A stretch of 28,615 bases of DNA from a virus. The notes under the pieces were generated by a model. It was not told where the DNA came from, made no database searches, and saw nothing but the letters and a program-made list of their open reading frames with translations. Below, piece by piece: positions 15,883 to 23,335 of this stretch. The stretch is from IMG/VR virus record IMGVR_UViG_3300020190_000276, positions 1 through 28,615 of that record; one strand, 5' to 3'. The stretch's first letter is position 1. Each line of letters begins with the position of its first letter. The translations under genes and the position numbers were made by a program.

Positions 15883-17807
15883 TGGCAGATGACCCGTTTT
15901 TTCGGAAGCCTATTCGCACGGCTAAAGGCGGGGGCACAAAATGCACCACTTGCGAAATCACCACAGATTGCAACGAAGCTACAAAATGTTTGTTTCCCTT
16001 TTTGTGTGTGTCGCTAAACATGCCATCTTGCGGGTACGAAGCAACTTTGTTAGGAGCGTCTCAATACTTTGGGGCTGTATCATACAACTGCAATATACAA
16101 GCGTTTGACCTGTCGTTCCTGTGCGGTAGTTACCTAATCGATTTGTACCTCACATATGAGTTGGTATCCGGTACGCCATCTGCGGTTTTACGAAGCGACC
16201 AATTGGATCTTGAAGTATCGCACGCATTTACAGACGACATCAATGCAAGATGCCCTTATTGGGAATTTGATTTAGGCAATGGAGATGTAGTATCTGTTCG
16301 CAAATACAACATGGTAAGTCTTGGTCAGCAAAAATGTATAAATAGCGGTCCAGACGACTGTACAGGAGGGCGATGCCTGCCGCAACGATTGTGTGCTGAG
16401 GTATTCACTTTAGATGACCCTGGAGTAGCCAAACGCACTACTCTTGAGTGGTACATAAACGACACGGTGTTAGTAGACCCTGAGTGCTGTTGCAATGCCA
16501 ATACTATGCCAAGTGTATTGATTGCACGGATTGTAAATTTTTCAGACGGATGCACTTGTATTGCACCAAAGAGAACAGGGACTCAATACTACACAGAGTC
16601 GCAGGCTGGAAACGAGATCACTGACCCCGGCTCGCTCTTGCATCTACAGCACAAGTTGGCGTATGCCTCCGACCCGTTTGTATCTGGATACCCAAACATA
16701 CCAGAAGGGTCTGACATTTGGTTATCTGAAGGAGTCTTGGCTGACTCTTTAGCGTCACTGTGTCCATCCCCGTTTCAAATAGAGACCCCGTACACTATTG
16801 AAGTGTACGCTCGACTTGTACTGTGGTGCGACGTTACAACTGGAACATGGCAGGCTTGCTTTGAAATTGTCAATTATACTGCGTCTGTCGCGGCGAATAA
16901 CACAGACTATCTGATACCATTTAATGAAGCCAACATTTACTCTAACGTGTACCGAATCAGTGATGCTAAAATTTTAAGTTGCAACCCGTTTCAAATAAAG
17001 TTATCAGGCATTGTCGAGACTGAGTTTTGCCAAAACACTGATAGTGATTTTGGTACAGGAGTTTTAGAGTTAATTGTTGGAGAGTTTCAAGGTTGGGTAG
17101 GCTCAAACCCAATAGACTATACAAAAAAGATAACACTATATTCTGAACGCATAAACACAGCGGCATTAGTTCAAACGCTAACTAGCGATTGTCTTCCAAA
17201 GCTGCACATCGAAACAACTACGAATACATTCAAAGGTCGTAGAGATGAATGGTCTATTAGTGAGATATGGCCAGAGCATGTATTCACTGGTTGCGAATTT
17301 GCTGTAGCGTCACAACCACCGCACCACTACATATACAAAGTTATTGTATACCCTGAAAAATGTACTGGCTGCGACGAACAAACAGAAGAAGATCCTTATG
17401 GTGCAGTAACAGTTGCGTGTTGTTCCCAACCCGTGCCAAGAATACTGTATGCAACAGCGTATGAAGACAACGACTGCCCTTGTGCTAATGACGTGGTAAT
17501 TGTCCTTATCTACGATGCTCAGGAAGAAGCATGGTTAGGCGAGGCAGTATTTGGATTTTCTGAAGGGTGCGGCACATGCAGTGTTAATATGAGACTCGGC
17601 TGTGACGATTTAATAGGCTCTCCTGTTTGGAAACTGCAGTGGGGTTTTAATGGAAATATAGATCATGTGTGGGTTCCGCAGGTGCCTGTATCAGATCCAG
17701 CGTTTAACTGCATCCCTTTCTTGTGGGAGACTCGATCCGTGTCGTCTAACACATGCTGCAACCCTTCTTTTGCAGCGTCTTTTTTCCACTGGGTGATTAC
17801 GGAGTAA
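15882..17807 (+). CDS. Cysteine-rich tail-associated protein, possible receptor-binding or tip protein
   Basis: The preferred start is ATG 15882, which overlaps the previous stop and has GAGG at 15871-15874; an in-frame ATG at 15867 would add five residues. The 641-residue protein has about 37 cysteines (near 6%), spread along its length in pairs and small clusters such as TKCTTCEITTDC (about 19-30), DPECCCN, GCTCIA, EKCTGCDE, DCPCAND and CGTCSVNMRLGC. There is no signal peptide and no heme- or iron-sulfur-type motif that I can assign with confidence. Alternating hydrophobic residues suggest a beta-rich fold. Possible explanations are metal (zinc) clusters or disulfides formed in the extracellular virion. 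Being the last tail gene before the sugar-enzyme cassette, it is a good candidate for the glycosylated or receptor-binding protein. That is inference. Confidence 0.75.
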   Translation: MADDPFFRKPIRTAKGGGTKCTTCEITTDCNEATKCLFPFLCVSLNMPSCGYEATLLGASQYFGAVSYNCNIQAFDLSFLCGSYLIDLYLTYELVSGTPSAVLRSDQLDLEVSHAFTDDINARCPYWEFDLGNGDVVSVRKYNMVSLGQQKCINSGPDDCTGGRCLPQRLCAEVFTLDDPGVAKRTTLEWYINDTVLVDPECCCNANTMPSVLIARIVNFSDGCTCIAPKRTGTQYYTESQAGNEITDPGSLLHLQHKLAYASDPFVSGYPNIPEGSDIWLSEGVLADSLASLCPSPFQIETPYTIEVYARLVLWCDVTTGTWQACFEIVNYTASVAANNTDYLIPFNEANIYSNVYRISDAKILSCNPFQIKLSGIVETEFCQNTDSDFGTGVLELIVGEFQGWVGSNPIDYTKKITLYSERINTAALVQTLTSDCLPKLHIETTTNTFKGRRDEWSISEIWPEHVFTGCEFAVASQPPHHYIYKVIVYPEKCTGCDEQTEEDPYGAVTVACCSQPVPRILYATAYEDNDCPCANDVVIVLIYDAQEEAWLGEAVFGFSEGCGTCSVNMRLGCDDLIGSPVWKLQWGFNGNIDHVWVPQVPVSDPAFNCIPFLWETRSVSSNTCCNPSFAASFFHWVITE

Positions 17808-17811
17808 TATC

Positions 17812-18846
17812 GTGAAACCAGTGTCTTGCAATAATTTGAAAGGACGACTTCGATACATTTGTGAAGGCTCTGACGAAAATGGGCATCCTATTGACATGCT
17901 TCCTGAAAAACGGCTGGCATATTTGAAAAGTATATTTCCAGACCGAACAATTGAAGACCTTGTAGCCCACATGCAGAATCAATCGTCAGGCGTTAAAAAA
18001 ACAGGTCTTGGGGATATCGTAGCTGCCGGAATTAAAATCGCTACAGCGGGGCTGGTCAAGCCCTGCATTCCGTGCGAAAAACGTAAGCAGTGGCTTAATG
18101 AAATAAACTTCCGAAAAGTTATACCGTTCTTAGCACCAAGACCCATATCCAACGACACTCGCAGAAACTTGTTGATGCACTTATGGCCAACAGGCAATGG
18201 AGCCTGGCAGTGGAATCTTGACCAAATTCTTAGTCGCAAACATGTCTTCACGGGCCAAGTTGTCATAGGTGTTGCCGAAGGTCCGGGCACAGCCTCGGCC
18301 TCGGAGGTCGCAGAGTATGCAGCAGAGTTAAACCCAAAGGTTTTTTCAGTGCCGAACAACCCCCGCATTCGCGAAGGGGCGACCTTTCAAAAGTTACTGT
18401 CGTCCGTTCAAAACGACAAAGATAGTATTACGTTTTTTTGCCACGGCAAAGGTGCTCGTCACGGAGGAGCTTTTGGGGATAAAGGGTCAACGATTCAAGA
18501 CTGGACAGAAACCATGTATCGATCTTGCCTAGACGATGTAGATCGAGTTGTGCTGCACCTAAAAACAGCGGCTATGACTGGGCCTTTCCGCCGATTCGGG
18601 AGTTTCAAGACTCCGGGAAATCACAGGTGGCACTATTCTGGAGCGTTCTACTGGTTTAGAAACGCCGATGTGTTTGAACGTAACTGGCAAAAAATGGATA
18701 TGTTTTTCTTTGCTGTAGAATCATGGCCAGGATTGATGTTTCCGGCAGAACAAGTATCTTGTTTATTTCACGACAACGCTGGCGACTTATACCTGAAGTC
18801 GTACTGGGATAGTGCGGTACAGGCCGAGTTGAAGATAAACATATAA
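17812..18846 (+). CDS. Cys-x2-Cys domain protein with glycosyltransferase-like C-terminus
   Basis: The 344-residue protein starts at GTG 17812, supported by GGAG at 17801-17804. Residues ~65-100 contain the segment GLGDIVAAGIKIATAGLVKP followed by C85-x2-C88-x3-R and W-L-N. This pattern occurs in small phage proteins of unknown function as a tiny zinc-knuckle-like module. The C-terminal ~230 residues look like a glycosyltransferase-type fold: QVVIGVAEGPGTASASEV, a strand ending in SITFFCHGKGARHGG (H211), and WHYSGAFYWFRNADVFERNW, in which H274-x-S-G-x-F-x-W recalls the acceptor-site 'H-x-G-N-x-W-W' region of some GT-A-like proteins. No clear DxD motif is visible, so activity is uncertain. The GTG start and separate ribosome binding site, five bases after the Cys-rich gene, suggest co-transcription. 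Confidence 0.72.
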   Translation: MKPVSCNNLKGRLRYICEGSDENGHPIDMLPEKRLAYLKSIFPDRTIEDLVAHMQNQSSGVKKTGLGDIVAAGIKIATAGLVKPCIPCEKRKQWLNEINFRKVIPFLAPRPISNDTRRNLLMHLWPTGNGAWQWNLDQILSRKHVFTGQVVIGVAEGPGTASASEVAEYAAELNPKVFSVPNNPRIREGATFQKLLSSVQNDKDSITFFCHGKGARHGGAFGDKGSTIQDWTETMYRSCLDDVDRVVLHLKTAAMTGPFRRFGSFKTPGNHRWHYSGAFYWFRNADVFERNWQKMDMFFFAVESWPGLMFPAEQVSCLFHDNAGDLYLKSYWDSAVQAELKINI

Positions 18847-18864
18847 AACACGAAATAAAAAACA

Positions 18865-19437
18865 ATGAATACCACGCAGGTTAAACTATTGTACAATGTA
18901 CTGCCAGCAGCCGTTTTGCGATCAGTGTCCGCATCATGGCCTAGCGTGGATTGGAATGGTTGGCATCGATACAAAGGATTTACCGCAGACAAATACGGTC
19001 TCCTGCACGTTAGCCTTTTACCAGAGGCTTGCCGAGAAGCAATACGCCTGCTTGCAATAAGCGTGGCCGACATGGTAGAAGATTCTTTTATTGACTACGA
19101 CCTGCACGCTGCGGGTTTGCACCAGATACCTCCAGGCGGTTTTCTTGGCAGGCACCAAGATGCTGAGAAACACCCCCTTCGGCCTTGGGTCCGCACGCAC
19201 TCCATTATATTGTTTTTAGACAATTTCCAAAAAGAGGACGGCGGTTCACTGGTGTTAGAACCGGACATTTTGATTACTCCAGAAGCCAATATGGCTGTTG
19301 TATTTCAAACACCTAATACATGGCACTATGTGCAGAAGACAGCAGAGACAGCCCCTATGCGGAGAACATTAGCCTTGTTTGCGTGGACAGAATCGTGTGG
19401 TTTTGAAGGAGCCACTGCCGCTAGATTTGAAGCGTAG
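18865..19437 (+). CDS. 2-oxoglutarate/Fe(II)-dependent oxygenase (prolyl-4-hydroxylase-like)
   Basis: The 190-residue protein has the compact double-stranded beta-helix core of this superfamily. The metal triad is visible as H97-x-D99 in GRHQDAEKH and H154 in NTWHYVQ. R166 or R167 in MRRTLALF is the expected 2-oxoglutarate carboxylate binder, 12-13 residues after the distal histidine. The intervening THSIILFLDN and DGGSLVLEPD match the strands that normally follow HxD. The enzyme would hydroxylate an organic substrate using O2 and 2-oxoglutarate. Candidates are a protein side chain (proline, lysine or other) that is then glycosylated, a sugar, or a nucleotide. The substrate cannot be told from sequence. 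It has only a weak ribosome binding site (A-rich leader 18847-18864) and is followed by a 69-base gap. It sits between two glycosyltransferase-like genes. Confidence 0.88.
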   Translation: MNTTQVKLLYNVLPAAVLRSVSASWPSVDWNGWHRYKGFTADKYGLLHVSLLPEACREAIRLLAISVADMVEDSFIDYDLHAAGLHQIPPGGFLGRHQDAEKHPLRPWVRTHSIILFLDNFQKEDGGSLVLEPDILITPEANMAVVFQTPNTWHYVQKTAETAPMRRTLALFAWTESCGFEGATAARFEA

Positions 19438-19506
19438 ATGCCTTTGAACACTACCTGTTTTTATTGATACACTGCAAAAACTTGTTTCTTTTAGTTGGAG
19501 TTTGAC

Positions 19507-20463
19507 ATGCCTGCTGTTGTAGCACCTACATCTCGGCATGTCTGTGGTTGTGTTCATGACGGCGAAGTCAAAGAGTTTGAAGCATGGGCTAAACCTCAAA
19601 CCAAGTCCTTGTACTTCGGACTCAGGCCAACACCGTCTAGTCATCGCAGGGTTCTCTGCGATCCCGGACACGAAGACGTATTAACCAGACTGGTAAATCA
19701 GTGGAACAAGGGACATGACCGCCCACAGACTGATGTACCTTACGTCAAGGGCCGATGGCAGTATGCCGTGACTACGGTTCAGTCTCGATTCGAGACAACC
19801 CTACAGCCAACAATGAACAGTCTGGTCGATGCAGGCTTCCCTGACCCAGAACTATTCGTCGATGGTCCGTGGATCAACTACGGTGACGTATGCAATTACA
19901 ACCGTGTTCACTTCAGAGGGGCCAACATCCGCACGTTCAGTCACTGGCACCTGACTCTGCTGGAACTCTACAACAGAGATCCGTGGGCAGAATACTACGC
20001 AATCTTTCAGGATGACTTCGTAGCCGTCAAGAATCTAAGAGCGTACTTCGAGCAGTGCAGCAAACCAGACAAAGCATACTTCAATCTGTTCACGTTCATG
20101 GAGAACGAACAGGTTGTGAAAGACCGCAAAGGCTGGGTTGAAGCAGCCTATGCTACCACTCCAGACAATACTCGCAGCCACCAGTTAGGCCGAGGTGCTG
20201 TCGGCCTAGTCTTTCCTCACGATGCTTGCGTAGCCTTGCTGTCGTGCCCTCACATGATCACTCGGCGTATGGACTCTCAGAGGGGCCACCACTCGCTTGA
20301 CGGGGCTGTAGTTGAATCTATGAACCAGTCTGGATATACTGAGTACGTTCACGCTCCCAGCCTGCTTCAGCACACAGGAGAAAAGTCTTCAATGGGAAAC
20401 CGAAGACATCCCGAGGCTCTGACATTTCCGGGAGAGAATTTTGATGCCCTGACCCTACTCTGA
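19507..20463 (+). CDS. GT-A glycosyltransferase
   Basis: This is a 318-residue enzyme. The start chosen is ATG 19507, with GGAG at 19497-19500; an in-frame TTG at 19495 overlaps that ribosome binding site. A short N-terminal region with C-x-C (HVCGCVHDG) precedes the catalytic domain, which starts near RWQYAVTTVQSRFETTLQPT, the typical first strand and helix of a nucleotide-sugar-binding domain. The metal-binding acidic motif is IFQDDF (D169, D170). The C-terminal part ends with YVHAPSLLQHTGEKSSMGN, a P-S-L-x-Q-H-x-G-x-x-S-x-x-G-N pattern common in phage and bacterial GT-A enzymes of this type. It should transfer a sugar from an activated donor to a polymer or protein. The acceptor is unknown. 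It is followed after only eight bases by the GT-B gene. Confidence 0.87.
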   Translation: MPAVVAPTSRHVCGCVHDGEVKEFEAWAKPQTKSLYFGLRPTPSSHRRVLCDPGHEDVLTRLVNQWNKGHDRPQTDVPYVKGRWQYAVTTVQSRFETTLQPTMNSLVDAGFPDPELFVDGPWINYGDVCNYNRVHFRGANIRTFSHWHLTLLELYNRDPWAEYYAIFQDDFVAVKNLRAYFEQCSKPDKAYFNLFTFMENEQVVKDRKGWVEAAYATTPDNTRSHQLGRGAVGLVFPHDACVALLSCPHMITRRMDSQRGHHSLDGAVVESMNQSGYTEYVHAPSLLQHTGEKSSMGNRRHPEALTFPGENFDALTLL

Positions 20464-20471
20464 GGACAGTT

Positions 20472-21551
20472 ATGCACCCCCGCACGGTCCAAGAGACATT
20501 GAACCAACTGAAACCGATGCAGACTTGTCAAGAATTGCCAAGACCTGCATTCATGCCAAACAGCAGTACCGAAAGAGTCGTGCTCGGTGTCGAGTCGATG
20601 AAACGACACATGACCGATGAGGGCTGGCAAATCACTAACGGTTTGGCATGTCAAGGTTACAGACACTGCGGATACAACCTTGATTATCCGCAAACGAATG
20701 TCTGCAAGATCATTGAGCACACAAACCCCGGTATCGTCGTCGTGCAGGACATTCGCGAGTGGGATGTTCAGCCGGGGAACTTCAGAGAGTCAGAAGCCCG
20801 CTTTGAGAACATTACGGCTCTACAAGACCACAACAGTCTAAACGTCACTATTCTGAAAGATGCTCACCAAAATCCTCTGTACCACCGTCAGGCTGCGATT
20901 GACATGGCTTGTCACGCATGGATCGTGTACTACCATCCGAGGATTGTGAAATGTCTTGCACCTTACGTTCGAGAGCAAGATTTAATTCGGACTTACCACA
21001 GTCTAAATCCAGACGATATTCCATTATGGAACAATCAGCGAGAGGGGGTAGGAATGTCTGGAGCAATGTCCTCAGTCTATCCTCTTAGACAGCGCATACG
21101 ACAGTTTCAAGCAAAACTGAACATGACATGGCTCACTCACCCAGGATATCACCGTAAAGGCTGCTGTACGCCAGAGTACCTGCAATTTTTATCACGATTT
21201 AAGGTCGCGGTTTGTACCAGCAGTCGCTACGGGTACGCTCTCAGAAAAATTATTGAGGCTACTGCTGTAGGCTGTCGAGTTATTACGGATCTACCAGTCG
21301 ATGACGTACTGCCAGAGATTGACAGTAATCTGATTCGTGTTCACCCAGACATCAATATAAAATCACTGCAATGTGTTCTCGAAGAAGCAACAGCAAATTA
21401 CGATTACGAACGTCAATATGATTTTGCATGTAAAGCTACAGTAAGGTACAACTACAATACTGTGACTTCTTATCTAGCTGATGCTCTTGAAGCTAAAAGG
21501 ATGGAATACGATGAACGAGCAAGAATGCTTAGAACAAATGGTTGCCCCTAA
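20472..21551 (+). CDS. GT-B type glycosyltransferase (CgeB/family 1-like)
   Basis: The 359-residue protein has two Rossmann-like halves. The N-terminal half contains NPGIVVVQDIREWDV and MACHAWIVYYHPRIVKCLAPYV, in the style of the acceptor half of CgeB-like proteins. The C-terminal half has RFKVAVCTSSRYGYALRKII and EATAVGCRVITDLPVDDVLPE, where E262 in the K-x-x-E-x-x-x-x-G-x-x-x-I pattern is the usual donor-binding glutamate region. The end of the protein is a helical tail. It would transfer a sugar from a nucleotide-sugar donor. The last 41 bases overlap the radical SAM gene in a different frame, indicating translational coupling. Exact donor and acceptor cannot be inferred. Confidence 0.83.
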   Translation: MHPRTVQETLNQLKPMQTCQELPRPAFMPNSSTERVVLGVESMKRHMTDEGWQITNGLACQGYRHCGYNLDYPQTNVCKIIEHTNPGIVVVQDIREWDVQPGNFRESEARFENITALQDHNSLNVTILKDAHQNPLYHRQAAIDMACHAWIVYYHPRIVKCLAPYVREQDLIRTYHSLNPDDIPLWNNQREGVGMSGAMSSVYPLRQRIRQFQAKLNMTWLTHPGYHRKGCCTPEYLQFLSRFKVAVCTSSRYGYALRKIIEATAVGCRVITDLPVDDVLPEIDSNLIRVHPDINIKSLQCVLEEATANYDYERQYDFACKATVRYNYNTVTSYLADALEAKRMEYDERARMLRTNGCP

Positions 21552-22443
21552 CCAGAGACGACCGGGAAAGTTTCGTGAAGGTGTCATGCAGATCCACCTG
21601 ACAAGAGCCTGCGACCTCGCTTGCAGTAACTGTACTCAAGGAAGTCAGTTTCGTGGCAAGTCCACATTCATATCACTAGAGAACTTCGAGATTGCCCTGA
21701 AGTCAATGAAAGGCTACTGGGGATTGATCGGGATCTTTGGAGGCAATCCTGCATTACACCCGCAATTCGATGACATCTGTTCCATCCTCAAAAACTATTT
21801 CCCGAAGCAGCAGTGTGGTATCTGGTGTAATAATCCTCGCGGTAAAGGCGGCATCATGCGGGAGACATTCAACCCGCACATGAGCAACCTGAACTGTCAC
21901 TTGAACCAGACAGCTTACGATGAGTTCAAGGCATCATGGCCGGAGTCAAAGCCGTTTGGCAATCAGACAGACAGCCGACACTCCCCGGTTCACGGTTCAA
22001 TGATCGATCTCGATATCCCCGAGGAACGTCGATGGGAATTGATTAGCCAGTGCGACATCAATCAACATTGGTCTGCAATGATCTGTGAGTTCCGTGGTCA
22101 GGTGCGTGGGTTCTTCTGTGAGATTGCAGGCAGTCAAGCTATCCTCAATCAGCACAATCCAGAGTACCCAGACACCGGCATTCCAATTGTAGCAGATGAA
22201 GGTTCAGGCATCGCATGGTGGCAGAAGTCGATGACAGAGTTTGCTCCACAGGTTCGTCAACACTGCCACAACTGTTTAGTGCCCCTTAAAGGCCACGGCT
22301 CTCACGCCCAGCACGACAATGTGACTCATGTGACCCAACAGTATAGTCACTCAAACCTGAAAAATGGACTGTTGCAAATTTTGAGTACGGAAGAGGAAGT
22401 TCATTCAACCGACCGACCTGTCATTAAGTATTTAGGAACTTGA
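21511..22443 (+). CDS. Radical SAM enzyme with SPASM/twitch-like C-terminal cysteines
   Basis: The preferred start is ATG 21511, preceded by AAAGGATGG at 21497-21504; an in-frame ATG at 21481 lies further inside the GT-B gene. The 310-residue protein has the [4Fe-4S]/SAM motif C34-x3-C38-x2-C41 (RACDLACSNC) and the following GGxP element as FGGNPALHP (77-80 GGNP, with Asn instead of the usual Glu). Four further cysteines, C192 and C203 in ICEFRGQVRGFFCEIAG and C252/C255 in QHCHNCLVPL, look like a SPASM or twitch-type auxiliary cluster site. SPASM/twitch enzymes commonly act on peptides or sugars. With sugar transferases on both sides, sugar epimerisation, dehydration or peptide modification is plausible. 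The next gene follows after one base. Confidence 0.88.
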   Translation: MNEQECLEQMVAPNQRRPGKFREGVMQIHLTRACDLACSNCTQGSQFRGKSTFISLENFEIALKSMKGYWGLIGIFGGNPALHPQFDDICSILKNYFPKQQCGIWCNNPRGKGGIMRETFNPHMSNLNCHLNQTAYDEFKASWPESKPFGNQTDSRHSPVHGSMIDLDIPEERRWELISQCDINQHWSAMICEFRGQVRGFFCEIAGSQAILNQHNPEYPDTGIPIVADEGSGIAWWQKSMTEFAPQVRQHCHNCLVPLKGHGSHAQHDNVTHVTQQYSHSNLKNGLLQILSTEEEVHSTDRPVIKYLGT

Positions 22444-22444
22444 C

Positions 22445-23227
22445 ATGACTCCGTTAAAAGCGTTTATCGTGTGCGTAGAGTATGCTGATTTCCTTTCCAG
22501 AACTTTGCCTATCAACAAACATCACTTCTCTGAGATCCACGTTATTACAACTCGCAAAGACCGACCAACGCACACCGTCTGCAGTAAAAACAAAGTAAAC
22601 TGTCACCATACTAAAGCGTTCTACCTAAACGGAGCGTATTTCAACAAATACCTTGCACTAGAAGAGACATTCGATGCTGTAGGTCGTGATGGTTGGATAT
22701 GTATTATGGATGCTGATGTTTGCTGGCCCAACCATATTGACTGGTGCTTCCACCATCCTGACGGTTCGGTATCTCCTAGTACACTCGAACCTAGTATGGC
22801 ACACATGCACCCCGGATATCTATACACTCCACTTCGCCGGATGATGTATGACGTACCTGATCATTTACCACAGGAACCATATTGGAAACAATTTCCACTG
22901 CACAAACAACAAGTTGAGTGGGCGGGTTACACTCAGATATTCCACGGTTCGGACAAGCACCTTAGTACAGCACCGTGGCATCAGACAAACTGGAAACATG
23001 CGGGTGGAGGCGACTCGTTCTTCCAGCAAAAATGGTCTACCGCAGAAAAGCTGCGACCACCATTTGAGGTACTACATCTCGGACACGATGGTCGAAACTG
23101 GTGCGGACGAGTTACTATGACTCTAACCGGAGAAACTAATCCACATGCAGGTATTCGAGAAGAAGCTCTGAGAGATATGTTGGCAGCCCGTCATCGCACA
23201 AAATCTTACGAATCGGAGAAATTCTGA
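22445..23227 (+). CDS. GT-A glycosyltransferase
   Basis: This 260-residue protein starts one base after the radical SAM stop. The N-terminus begins with an immediate strand, LKAFIVCVEYADFLSRTLPINK, and then HFSEIHVITT, the nucleotide-binding start of many GT-A enzymes. The acidic metal site is ICIMDADVCWP (D89-x-D91), a clear DxD. The C-terminal part has KHAGGGDSFFQQKW, in which G-x-D and the following aromatic residues occupy the position of the catalytic-base and acceptor-site loop, followed by EVLHLGHDGRNWCGR, the H-L-G-H tail seen in this enzyme type. It probably works in series with the preceding enzymes. It is the last gene of the cassette; an inverted repeat containing a promoter follows at 23249-23308. 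Confidence 0.87.
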   Translation: MTPLKAFIVCVEYADFLSRTLPINKHHFSEIHVITTRKDRPTHTVCSKNKVNCHHTKAFYLNGAYFNKYLALEETFDAVGRDGWICIMDADVCWPNHIDWCFHHPDGSVSPSTLEPSMAHMHPGYLYTPLRRMMYDVPDHLPQEPYWKQFPLHKQQVEWAGYTQIFHGSDKHLSTAPWHQTNWKHAGGGDSFFQQKWSTAEKLRPPFEVLHLGHDGRNWCGRVTMTLTGETNPHAGIREEALRDMLAARHRTKSYESEKF

Positions 23228-23248
23228 AACAAATTGAAAGATTTTAGT

Positions 23249-23276
23249 TTGACATGACGATCCTGCTTGCTAGACT
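23249..23276 (+). promoter_or_regulatory. Sigma-70 type promoter for the ParB-like gene
   Basis: TTGACA at 23249-23254 is a perfect -35 element. After a 16-base spacer comes TAGACT at 23271-23276, preceded by TGC (23268-23270), an extended -10. It is in a non-coding gap ahead of the gene starting at 23336, and is the best promoter match I found in the window. Confidence 0.7.
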
Positions 23277-23308
23277 GCCTTCCGTGAGGCAACTAGCCGC
23301 AGGATCGT
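23257..23308 (+). repeat. Long imperfect inverted repeat overlapping the promoter
   Basis: ACGATCCTGC (23257-23266) pairs exactly with GCAGGATCGT (23299-23308). Inside are GCTAG/CTAGC (23269-23273 and 23293-23297) and TGCCT/AGGCA (23277-23281 and 23287-23291), giving about 20 base pairs. TTTCATTACTTT follows. It may be a terminator for transcripts arriving from upstream, or a repressor operator that includes the -10 element. Confidence 0.7.
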
Positions 23309-23335
23309 TTCATTACTTTAGTGGAGTTCACCCCC

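Noticed and set aside
17950-18100. Membrane anchor in the Cys-x2-Cys protein (DIVAAGIKIATAGLV)
   Set aside because: The hydrophobic run is short and interrupted by charged residues, so a membrane segment is not supported.
20186-20208. Inverted repeat TAGGCCGA/TCGGCCTA in the GT-A gene
   Set aside because: It is within the number expected by chance for 8-bp repeats, and there is no functional context.
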